Source of the DNA: JALVDI01 sp039186435
GTDB lineage: Bacteria > Myxococcota_A > Polyangia > Polyangiales > Houyiibacteriaceae
NCBI GenBank assembly: GCA_039186435.1
Contig: JBCDAA010000535.1
Location: 1-5,554 of the forward strand
DNA: 5,554 nt
Direction: 5' to 3'
Position 1 is the stretch's first letter, and the number at the start of each line of letters is the position of its first letter. Of the stretch, positions 1 through 4,786 are shown piece after piece. Made by a program: the position numbers and the translations under genes. A model generated the notes under the pieces. It searched no databases and was not told the DNA's origin. It saw only the letters and a program-made list of their open reading frames with translations.

Positions 1-337
1 CGAAACCGTAGGGCACCGTTTCGTCCGCGCGCACATAGATCTCGTCATCGGCCTGGAGGCGCGCGTTGTTCAAGAGTGCTTCCTCAAGCCGTTCCGCTGG
101 CACCGCGGTTTCTCCGAGGTAGACGGTGCGGTCCGCGTCGATCGTGAGGATCAGCTTTTCCTCGTCCTGGTCCATCCGCGGCGCACGGGTTCGCGGCAGG
201 TCGACCTCGACGCCCGTGCTGAGCATCGGCGCCGCGACCATGAAGATGATGAGGAGCACGAGCATGACGTCCACGAGGGGCGTCACGTTGATTTCACCCA
301 GGGGAGCGCGACCTCGGCCCCCGCCGCCGGTGGACAT
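1..337 (-). CDS. tolR: TolR/ExbD-type proton-channel protein (partial, C-terminus beyond left edge)
   Basis: The minus-strand frame starts at ATG 337-335 and runs off the window after 112 residues. A glycine-rich N-terminus (MSTGGGGRGR) is followed by the family signature GEINVTPLVDVMLVLLIIFM at residues 14-33, a single transmembrane helix at about 22-38, and a periplasmic part beginning VEVDLPR. Asp23 sits where the proton-carrying Asp of TolR/ExbD lies. In the known family, TolR or ExbD sits with TolQ or ExbB in the inner membrane and couples proton flow to an energising protein (TolA or TonB). The start lies 7 bases after the tolQ stop, so the two genes are almost certainly cotranscribed; a G run just before the ATG (338-341 on the plus strand) may serve in ribosome binding. 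TolR rather than ExbD is preferred because of the partner, but a TonB-type or other Exb paralogue is not excluded. Confidence 0.93.
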   Translation of the reverse strand, partial: MSTGGGGRGRAPLGEINVTPLVDVMLVLLIIFMVAAPMLSTGVEVDLPRTRAPRMDQDEEKLILTIDADRTVYLGETAVPAERLEEALLNNARLQADDEIYVRADETVPYGF

Positions 338-344
338 CCCCACT

Positions 345-1103
345 TCAGGTCCTCAGGAAGTGGCGGCGGACGATGTTGAGGTAGTCGTTCGAAAACGTCT
401 GCAGCTCGCTTTCGAGGACCTGGATGCGTCGAACGAAATAGTTGTAGGCCATGACGGCCGGAATCGCCGCGAGCAGTCCGATCGCGGTGGCGATGAGCGC
501 CTCGGCGATACCCGGCGCGACGACGTCGAGGCTCGCGCGCGCCAGGGAACCCATGTTGTGGAACGCAACCAAGATGCCCCACACCGTTCCGAAGAGACCG
601 ATGAAGGGAGCGGTCGCGCCCGTCGTGGCGAGAAAGGGAAGCATCGCTTCGATGGCGGTCATCTCTGTTGTCGCGGTGCGACGGAGGGCGCGCTCGACGT
701 TTTCGATGTCGCCGAGGTCCGTCGCGGAGGCCGCGCCCATCACGCGGGCGAGCTCGACGTAGCCGGCGCGAAAGACCGATGCGATGGGCGAACCCTCGAA
801 GCCGCCGACCTGCGCGTAGAGGCTTTCGAGGCGTTCGGTGGTCCAGTTCGGGCCCTCGTCGCCGCCCCAGAAGGTGTCGAGGAAGCGCCGGCTTCGGCCG
901 CTCGCTTGCGCGAGACGTACGAGCTTGGCGCCCATGATGAACCAGCAGACCAGCGCCATGAGAATGAGGATCACCATGACGCTCTGGACGACCCAGGACG
1001 CTTCTAGGATCAGCTTCCAGGGGTCCAGCGCCTCGTGCTCGCCGCCGCTTGGGGGAGCCGTCTGCTGGAGGGACACCAGGCTGGCGTAAAAGACGTTCGG
1101 CAT
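345..1103 (-). CDS. tolQ: TolQ/ExbB/MotA-type proton-channel protein
   Basis: This 252-residue protein has the MotA/TolQ/ExbB layout. A short N-terminal stretch precedes transmembrane helix 1 (about 37-59), then a cytoplasmic loop of about 90 residues, then two helices at about 152-180 and 198-220. The second helix carries FIGLFGTVWGI (167-177), the most conserved segment of the family, and the third carries ALIATAIGLLAAIPA (202-216). Thr173 and Thr206 are at positions expected to line the proton path. Its length is slightly above the approximately 230 residues usual for TolQ, because of the N-terminal stretch. ATG at 1103-1101 is the first start after an in-frame TGA just upstream; no convincing Shine-Dalgarno precedes it. 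The role would be to drive Tol-Pal function (outer-membrane constriction and integrity) together with the downstream TolR. ExbB is the main alternative reading. Confidence 0.92.
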   Translation of the reverse strand: MPNVFYASLVSLQQTAPPSGGEHEALDPWKLILEASWVVQSVMVILILMALVCWFIMGAKLVRLAQASGRSRRFLDTFWGGDEGPNWTTERLESLYAQVGGFEGSPIASVFRAGYVELARVMGAASATDLGDIENVERALRRTATTEMTAIEAMLPFLATTGATAPFIGLFGTVWGILVAFHNMGSLARASLDVVAPGIAEALIATAIGLLAAIPAVMAYNYFVRRIQVLESELQTFSNDYLNIVRRHFLRT

Positions 1104-1111
1104 CGCGGCGG

Positions 1112-1140
1112 TTGAATCACGGCCGAGGTGACCCGGTCAA
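1112..1140 (-). promoter_or_regulatory. Possible promoter/operator upstream of tolQ
   Basis: On the minus strand TTGACC (1140-1135) lies about 32 bases before the tolQ ATG and matches five of six -35 bases, but the hexamer 17 bases downstream (ATTCAA) is a poor -10. The same spot contains the perfect 11-bp palindrome TGACCCGGTCA (1129-1139), so a repressor could bind across the -35 element. Both readings are weak and rest on short motifs only. Confidence 0.25.
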
Positions 1141-1174
1141 CCAGCCCTCGCCTCATTGACGCTTACGCCAGAAG

Positions 1175-1202
1175 GGTGGGCAGACTTTTTCGTACCTGGT
1201 AC
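1175..1202 (+). repeat. GTACCTGGTAC repeat, copy 1
   Basis: This is the first of three 28-bp direct repeats with the layout GGTGGGCAGRC, then a T-rich run, then GTACCTGGTAC. The last 11 bases are a perfect palindrome around a central T. Similarity to copy 2 extends left: GCTTACGCCA lies at 1161-1170, matching GCTTGCGCCA before copy 2. Copy 1 differs from copy 2 at two adjacent bases in the T run. Confidence 0.9.
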
Positions 1203-1251
1203 GGCAGCTCGGATGAGCAGATTACGCCGCGATTTCAACGGCTTGCGCCAC

Positions 1252-1279
1252 GGTGGGCAGACTTTTCTGTACCTGGTAC
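1252..1279 (+). repeat. GTACCTGGTAC repeat, copy 2
   Basis: This second copy has the same length and order as copy 1 and starts 77 bases after it. The left shoulder GCTTGCGCCA (1241-1250) repeats that of copy 1 with one change, so the duplicated unit is about 40 bp, with a 3-base length difference just before the core. Confidence 0.9.
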
Positions 1280-1306
1280 CGCTCTCGAGTCAGGTGCGCC
1301 CGCGAA

Positions 1307-1334
1307 GGTGGGCAGGCTTTTTTGTACCTGGTAC
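1307..1334 (+). repeat. GTACCTGGTAC repeat, copy 3, with added stem
   Basis: The third copy starts 55 bases after copy 2 and carries a G for A change in GGGCAGGC. A TGCGCC shoulder (1294-1299) precedes it, as in copy 2. Only here does GGGCAG (1310-1315) have an exact inverted partner CTGCCC (1334-1339), so the palindromic core can be enclosed in an outer 6-bp stem. The T run reads as A on the minus strand, so it is not a terminator for the minus-strand small gene upstream of it. Confidence 0.88.
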
Positions 1335-1363
1335 TGCCCGGTTCGATCCGTCGAGGCGTTCGG

Positions 1364-1474
1364 TCAGTCGAGGGCGTCGTCGGCGGAGAGCTCGATGTCG
1401 AAGCGATCGAAGTCGAGGCGCACGTTGTTTCGAAGGTTGAGAAACCAACGGAAAAGGGGTCGGAGTTGAGTCAT
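1364..1474 (-). CDS. Probable small protein, 36 residues, unknown function
   Basis: On the minus strand, ATG (1474-1472) opens a 36-codon frame ending in TGA (1366-1364). It is preceded by AAAGAGG with a 5-base spacer, the best Shine-Dalgarno in the window. The N-terminal half is basic and aromatic/leucine-rich (MTQLRPLFRWFLNLRNNVRL) and the C-terminal half is acidic (DFDRFDIELSADDALD), giving a two-sided charge pattern suited to an amphipathic or membrane-surface peptide. There is no clear signal peptide or transmembrane helix. It is not a family I recognise. The gene is divergent from the phasin-like gene at 1701 and shares with it a 226-base upstream region containing four copies of one dyad, suggesting common control. 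The alternative is that it is a chance frame in a GC-rich region; the ribosome-binding site and start context argue against this. Confidence 0.5.
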   Translation of the reverse strand: MTQLRPLFRWFLNLRNNVRLDFDRFDIELSADDALD

Positions 1475-1479
1475 GAGAA

Positions 1480-1486
1480 CCTCTTT
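1480..1486 (-). promoter_or_regulatory. Shine-Dalgarno of the 36-residue small gene
   Basis: AAAGAGG on the minus strand lies 5 bases (TTCTC) before the ATG at 1474. It is the main sequence evidence that the small frame is translated. Confidence 0.55.
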
Positions 1487-1507
1487 CACTCCGAAACGTG
1501 CGACTGA

Positions 1508-1522
1508 TAACGCGCCGCGTCA
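1508..1522. promoter_or_regulatory. 15-bp dyad, copy A (TAACGC-GCC-GCGTCA)
   Basis: Two 6-base half-sites are inverted around a 3-base spacer; five of six positions pair. It lies 34 bases upstream of the small gene's ATG, overlapping a minus-strand TTGACG (1523-1518), so it could act as an operator for that gene. A single extra half-site GCGTCA is at 1533-1538. Confidence 0.5.
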
Positions 1523-1611
1523 ACCAGCGAGTGCGTCAATTTGCGAAACAGACATCTCGAAACACGAACGTAACCCACCGTATACGCAATGAAAATAGAA
1601 ATGCTGGAGGT

Positions 1612-1640
1612 TTGACGGGAATGACGCAACGCGTTATCTA
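1612..1640 (+). promoter_or_regulatory. Possible promoter of the phasin-like gene
   Basis: TTGACG (1612-1617) matches five of six -35 bases; 17 bases later TATCTA (1635-1640) is a weak -10. Dyad copy B (1622-1636) fills the spacer, a place where a bound repressor would block RNA polymerase. The weak -10 keeps this tentative. Confidence 0.3.
1622..1636. promoter_or_regulatory. 15-bp dyad, copy B (TGACGC-AAC-GCGTTA)
   Basis: Same half-sites as copy A in the opposite orientation; with flanks, copies A and B share TGACGC-N3-GCGTTATC, 15 of 17 bases. It lies in the spacer of the candidate promoter of the gene at 1701. Confidence 0.5.
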
Positions 1641-1659
1641 CGAGATGTCCGATTCGCTA

Positions 1660-1674
1660 CAACGCAATGCGTCA
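1660..1674. promoter_or_regulatory. 15-bp dyad, copy D (CAACGC-AAT-GCGTCA)
   Basis: This copy has one departure from TRACGC-N3-GCGTYA (C at the first base). It abuts copy C with a 14-base centre-to-centre step, sharing base 1674, and would fall in the 5' leader of the phasin-like gene if the candidate promoter is right. Confidence 0.45.
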
Positions 1675-1688
1675 GACGCGCCGCGTTA
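1674..1688. promoter_or_regulatory. 15-bp dyad, copy C (AGACGC-GCC-GCGTTA)
   Basis: The last copy ends right at the ribosome-binding site AGAAAGG (1688-1694) of the gene at 1701. The first base departs from the consensus. Its central 11 bases ACGCGCCGCGT are identical to those of copy A. Confidence 0.45.
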
Positions 1689-1700
1689 GAAAGGTTCGCT

Positions 1701-2213
1701 ATGACTGAGCTGACTCACCAACTAGACGAAAGTCGCGCTCGCCTTCGCGCCCAGCTCGAGGACTTCGTGCAGCGAACGCGCGAGGCCAGCGCGACCTTCA
1801 TGAGCGACACCCGAGGTGCAGGTCGCAAGCTCGGTGGCACCACAAAAGCGGCCGGCGGTGACCTCATCCAGGTCGTTCGGGAGGAGTTCGCTGACTTCTC
1901 CGCGCTTGCTCGCGAGAAGGCGCGCGCCGTGCCTGGACTGGTCGAGGCGCCGGAGCAGTTGCAGGCGACCATGCTCCTTCGGCTCAAACGCACCCTCGAC
2001 GCCATCGATGTTCGCGTATCGAAGCGTCTCGACGATCTCGCCCAGCCCGCCCTCGACGTGGAGGTTCCTCTCGAAGGCTACGACGACATGACGGCGAAGG
2101 AAGTTCTCGCGGCACTCGCCGAGCTGGACGAGGACGCGCGCGACGCGGTCGTTGCGTACGAAAAGGCGCACAAGCGTCGTGCGACAATTCTCAAAGCGGC
2201 GAAGGCGGCGTAG
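1701..2213 (+). CDS. Phasin-like helical protein with C-terminal YDDMT/YEKAHKRR motif domain
   Basis: The 170-residue product starts at ATG 1701, six bases after AGAAAGG. Residues 1-112 are almost wholly predicted amphipathic helix, rich in charged residues and Ala, with no signal peptide and no transmembrane segment; this resembles phasins and other granule- or lipid-droplet-coating proteins. After a Pro-containing linker (115-126) comes a compact C-terminal segment with YDDMTAKEV (128-136), a Leu-Asp-Glu stretch and AYEKAHKRRATIL (152-164). From memory this pattern (YDxLT...YExxHxxRxTIL) resembles a small helical domain seen on actinobacterial lipid-droplet-associated and phasin-like proteins; that family link is an inference. 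It would act in the cytoplasm, perhaps on storage granules or a membrane surface. Four dyads upstream suggest tight regulation. No polymer synthase gene is in the window to support a granule role. Confidence 0.75.
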   Translation: MTELTHQLDESRARLRAQLEDFVQRTREASATFMSDTRGAGRKLGGTTKAAGGDLIQVVREEFADFSALAREKARAVPGLVEAPEQLQATMLLRLKRTLDAIDVRVSKRLDDLAQPALDVEVPLEGYDDMTAKEVLAALAELDEDARDAVVAYEKAHKRRATILKAAKAA

Positions 2214-2220
2214 CCCTTCG

Positions 2221-2249
2221 TTGACAGAGGACCGGAGCGCGGTACGCGT
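2221..2249 (+). promoter_or_regulatory. Possible promoter of the MBL-fold lipoprotein gene
   Basis: A perfect -35 hexamer TTGACA (2221-2226) is followed, 16 bases later, by TACGCG (2243-2248), a weak -10. Such a promoter would start transcription at about 2255, the GTG start codon, so the transcript could be leaderless. There is no clear Shine-Dalgarno before the GTG, which is consistent with this. Confidence 0.35.
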
Positions 2250-2254
2250 AGGTC

Positions 2255-3157
2255 GTGCGCACCATTTGCTGTCTTGCGTTGATCGCTTGTGGAGGTGCGA
2301 CGACCGCGCCCTCCGCACCTTCTGAGGGCCGCGATCTGGGAAACGGCGTGGGGGTCTACACCTCTTCCGCGGCAACCTTTCGAACCAACGCGTTTTGGAT
2401 CGAAGGCCCCGACGGAGTCGTGTTGATCGATACGATGTTCACGCCCTCCCAGGGGATCGCCGCGCTCGAGGCCGCCGAGGCAGCGACCGGACGGCGGGTC
2501 ACGCATGCCGTCGTGCTCCACGCCAACCCCGACAAGTTCAACGGCACGCCGGCGCTTCAGGCGCGCGGCGTCGAGGTGGTGACCTCGGCGCAGGTTGCGG
2601 CCTTGATCCCCGACGTATTTGCGCTTCGAACGCGCTGGTTTGGGGAACGCTACGCCCCGGATTGGCCGTCGGAAACCCCCGCGCCAACGAGCTTTGGTGA
2701 CGCGACGCGTGAGCTGAATCTCGCGGGCCTGCGCCTGCGCGCGCACGTCCTCGAACGCGGAGTTAGCGAAGCGCATGTCGTGCTCGAGTGGGAGGGCAAT
2801 GTGTTCGCCGGAGACCTCCTCGCGAACGGTCATCACGGCTGGCTTGAGATCGGCGCGACCGACCAGTGGCTGCAGCGTCTCGATGAGATCGGTGCGATGA
2901 ATCCGCAGCGCGTCCATCCGGGACGAGGCGCGAGTGCAGGACCCGAGCTCGTCGACACGCAGCGCGCCTACCTGCGTCGCATCATGGAGATCGTCGCATC
3001 GCACGAGCCGCGGCTCCCGGTCCCGGAAGGGGCCCTCGACGCGATCGCCCGCGAGGTTCGTGATGCGTTTCCGAACCACGGCCATCCGGTGTTCCTCCGC
3101 GTCGGTCTGCCGGCGGAGTACCGGCGCCAGGCGCGAGCGCTAACCGCGACCGAGTAG
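2255..3157 (+). CDS. Metallo-beta-lactamase-fold lipoprotein with degenerate metal site
   Basis: GTG 2255 is the first start after an in-frame TAG at 2249-2251. The 300-residue product begins with a very short lipoprotein signal (ALIAC, lipidated Cys12), so it should be membrane-anchored and exported. The body follows the MBL fold: a first strand pair with GVYTSSAATFRTNAFWIEG, VVLIDT (55-60), then LHANPDKFNG (88-97) where the canonical HxHxDH would be, SEAHVVLEW (171-179), FAGDLL (184-189) and HPGRG (221-225). Aligned by eye, His89, Asp93, His174, Asp187 and His221 are kept, but the second His is Asn91 and the last His of the motif is Lys94. Two of the usual zinc ligands are therefore missing, so it may bind one metal, bind differently, or be non-catalytic. 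Substrate unknown. The 3' end overlaps the convergent GMC gene. Confidence 0.85.
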   Translation: MRTICCLALIACGGATTAPSAPSEGRDLGNGVGVYTSSAATFRTNAFWIEGPDGVVLIDTMFTPSQGIAALEAAEAATGRRVTHAVVLHANPDKFNGTPALQARGVEVVTSAQVAALIPDVFALRTRWFGERYAPDWPSETPAPTSFGDATRELNLAGLRLRAHVLERGVSEAHVVLEWEGNVFAGDLLANGHHGWLEIGATDQWLQRLDEIGAMNPQRVHPGRGASAGPELVDTQRAYLRRIMEIVASHEPRLPVPEGALDAIAREVRDAFPNHGHPVFLRVGLPAEYRRQARALTATE

Positions 3158-4654
3158 CTGCGCGGCACGTTCGGCGATCATGATCGTCGGGAGGTTCGTG
3201 TTCGCGGTCGTCACCGAGGGCATCACCGACGCATCGACAACGCGCAGTCCACCGAGCCCAAGCACGCGGAGTTCTGCGTCCACGACCGATCCGATCGAGC
3301 AGGTGCAGCTCGGGTGATAGGTGGTCCCGCAGGCGGCGCGGATAAATTCCTCGATGGCCGCGTCGTCGTGAAGGCGCTGCGACGGCCGAAGCGGGACGCC
3401 GCGCACCCGATCGAACGCAGGCGCATCAAGGATCGTTTGCGCGAGTTTGACCCCGCGCACCATGGTGGCGAGGTCTTCCGGATGGGAGAGGAGCGCAGGA
3501 TCGATCGCGGGAGGCTCTTCGGGAAAGGGGCTTGCGAGACGGATGCGACCGCGGCTCTTGGGCTTGCAGACGGTGGGCGCAAGAATGTAGCCGTCCGCGG
3601 CGGGTCGACCCGCGAAGTCGTGAGGGTCGTGCGCCCATCCCGCGACAAAATGAAGCTGAACGTCCGGTCGAGGCCCGGGCTTCGTTCGCACAAACCCGCC
3701 TGCACCGGGGAGCGGCCAGGCGAGCATGCCTTCTCGCGTTGCGAGGTAGCGGAGCGCCTCGACAGGTCGCTCGATGGTGCTGTTGGCGGTGGGGATTCGG
3801 CTTCCATCCGCGAGATGAACGATCGGGTGATCTTGCATGCCCGCGCCCACAGGCAGCTCCGTTCGCACCTTGATCCCCATCGCGTTGAGATGGTCTCTGG
3901 GTCCGATCCCCGAGAGCAGCAGCAAATGCGGGGAGCCGATCGCGCCCGCGCAGAGGATCACCTCCCGGGTGGCCCGAGCGGTTTCAATGCGTCCTCCGCG
4001 CCGAAAGCGAACGCCGACGCAGCGCCGCTCTTCGAAGATGAGTTCCCGCGCGTGAACGCCGGTGAGGATCGCGGGTTTCGGTCGCGCGCTTCGAAGGTAC
4101 GCCCGCGCGGTGCTGAGCCTTCGGCCGCCGCGGACATGAACGTGAAAGAGGCCTGCGCCGTCGAGGTTGTCCCCCTGAAAGCCTTCGTCGTTGGCGACGA
4201 TGCCCCGCTGCGAGGCCGCCTCTATGAACGCCCGCCAAAGGGGATGGGTGTACGTCGGACGTTCGGGTCGCATCCTCCGGTCGATGGCGTCGAAGACCGG
4301 TTGCACGTGGCGCCAGGACCATCCGTTCGCGCCGTCTTCGGCCCACTCGTCGTAGTCCAGGGGAACGCCGCGGATGGCGATCATGGTGTTGGTGGAGCCG
4401 GAGCCGCCAATGACTTTGCCGCGCGGAACGTAGACGCGGCGCGACGCCAAAGTCGTTTGCGCAACGGTGTAGAAGCCCCAGTCCGCGCTGCTTCGGTGGA
4501 GTCGCGACGCCGCGCCCGGGATCATGACGTCGGGTCGGCGGTCGGTTCCGCCCGCTTCGAGCAACACGACGCGCGCGCCGGCTTCAGCGAGTCTTGCCGC
4601 GACGACGCACCCCGCTGTTCCTGCGCCGACAACGACGTAGTCCGCGACTCGCAT
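3140..4654 (-). CDS. GMC-family FAD-dependent oxidoreductase (choline dehydrogenase-like)
   Basis: From ATG 4654-4652 the protein is 504 residues, the usual GMC length. The FAD-binding start DYVVVGAGTAGC (5-16) is followed by ARVVLLEAGG (27-36), whose Glu33 should bind the adenosine ribose. GMC signature 1 is at GKVIGGSGSTN (79-89) and signature 2 at GAIGSPHLLLLSGIG (237-251). The catalytic pair appears as His447 (YHPSCTCSIG) and Asn485 (TTANTNLPTIMIAE). The family oxidises alcohols to aldehydes or beyond using FAD; the substrate cannot be told here, and no betaine-aldehyde dehydrogenase or choline transporter lies alongside. ATGs at 4711 and 4684 are in frame upstream, but 4654 places the dinucleotide-binding strand at the normal distance from the N-terminus; no strong Shine-Dalgarno decides it. 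No signal peptide is seen, so it should be cytoplasmic. Confidence 0.93.
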   Translation of the reverse strand: MRVADYVVVGAGTAGCVVAARLAEAGARVVLLEAGGTDRRPDVMIPGAASRLHRSSADWGFYTVAQTTLASRRVYVPRGKVIGGSGSTNTMIAIRGVPLDYDEWAEDGANGWSWRHVQPVFDAIDRRMRPERPTYTHPLWRAFIEAASQRGIVANDEGFQGDNLDGAGLFHVHVRGGRRLSTARAYLRSARPKPAILTGVHARELIFEERRCVGVRFRRGGRIETARATREVILCAGAIGSPHLLLLSGIGPRDHLNAMGIKVRTELPVGAGMQDHPIVHLADGSRIPTANSTIERPVEALRYLATREGMLAWPLPGAGGFVRTKPGPRPDVQLHFVAGWAHDPHDFAGRPAADGYILAPTVCKPKSRGRIRLASPFPEEPPAIDPALLSHPEDLATMVRGVKLAQTILDAPAFDRVRGVPLRPSQRLHDDAAIEEFIRAACGTTYHPSCTCSIGSVVDAELRVLGLGGLRVVDASVMPSVTTANTNLPTIMIAERAAQLLGRG

Positions 4655-4693
4655 GGTCGAAGGGTAGCTCGCGCGTCGACTCATCGGGGTGCA

Positions 4694-4713
4694 TCTTGCA
4701 GTCGACCGCAAGA
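4694..4713. promoter_or_regulatory. 20-bp near-perfect palindrome, candidate operator
   Basis: TCTTGCAGTCGACCGCAAGA equals its own reverse complement at 18 of 20 positions, with TCTTGC/GCAAGA arms and a GTCGAC centre. It is in the 132-base divergent region, 39 bases upstream of the GMC start and 73 bases upstream of the lipoprotein start. Position and size suit a dimeric regulator of the TetR, LuxR or similar type acting on either gene. No regulator gene is in the window. Confidence 0.55.
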
Positions 4714-4786
4714 ATCGGCTCGACGGGTTTCGAAGAGCAACGACAATTCACCCAAGGATGCCGACGCGCCCTGCGTCAGAGCCCGC

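Larger units (their letters stand above)
1104..1700. other. Divergent intergenic region between tolQ and the phasin-like gene
   Basis: About 600 bases separate the divergent tolQ and phasin-like genes. The left part (1161-1340) carries three related 28-bp repeats. The middle (1364-1474, minus) carries a probable 36-residue small-protein gene. The right part (1475-1700) is relatively AT-rich around 1540-1620 and holds four copies of a 15-bp dyad. Open frames of 94-113 codons on the plus strand (1128-1469, 1156-1440) cross the repeats, but the repeats are not spaced in multiples of three and are read in different frames, which argues against a protein. No tRNA or known riboswitch pattern was recognised. 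Confidence 0.7.

Noticed and set aside
126..1007. 293-codon plus-strand frame across tolR and tolQ
   Set aside because: It is antisense to two clear membrane-protein genes, and its product is low-complexity and rich in Arg, Asp and Glu.
1175..1334. CRISPR array
   Set aside because: Only three repeats, with 49- and 27-base gaps, and no cas genes; the repeat has a strong palindrome with a T run, unlike a regular array.
1128..1469. Plus-strand frames of 94-113 codons with repeated peptides such as GRLFCTWY and FFVPGTA
   Set aside because: The repeated peptides come from the DNA repeats read in different frames; the 77- and 55-base spacings are not multiples of three.
1631..1643. DnaA box and replication origin
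   Set aside because: TTATCTACG matches the DnaA consensus at seven of nine bases only, and no cluster of such boxes or dnaA/dnaN gene is present.
1498..1689. 63-codon plus-strand frame ahead of the phasin-like gene
   Set aside because: It has no convincing ribosome-binding site, covers the dyad-rich regulatory region, and its composition (Arg/Asn/Thr mix) differs from neighbouring genes.
1722..3085. Two long minus-strand frames (1722-2375 and 2078-3085)
   Set aside because: They lie opposite the phasin-like and MBL-fold genes, overlap each other, and show no recognisable domain; they fit the shadow pattern of GC-rich genes.
3314..4786. Very long plus-strand open frame (to 5422) antisense to the GMC gene
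   Set aside because: The GMC protein on the other strand has all family motifs. The plus-strand translation there is Arg/Gly/Ala-rich with no domain, as expected from GC-rich codon bias. Only the part from ATG 4787, which starts with a lipoprotein signal, is accepted.
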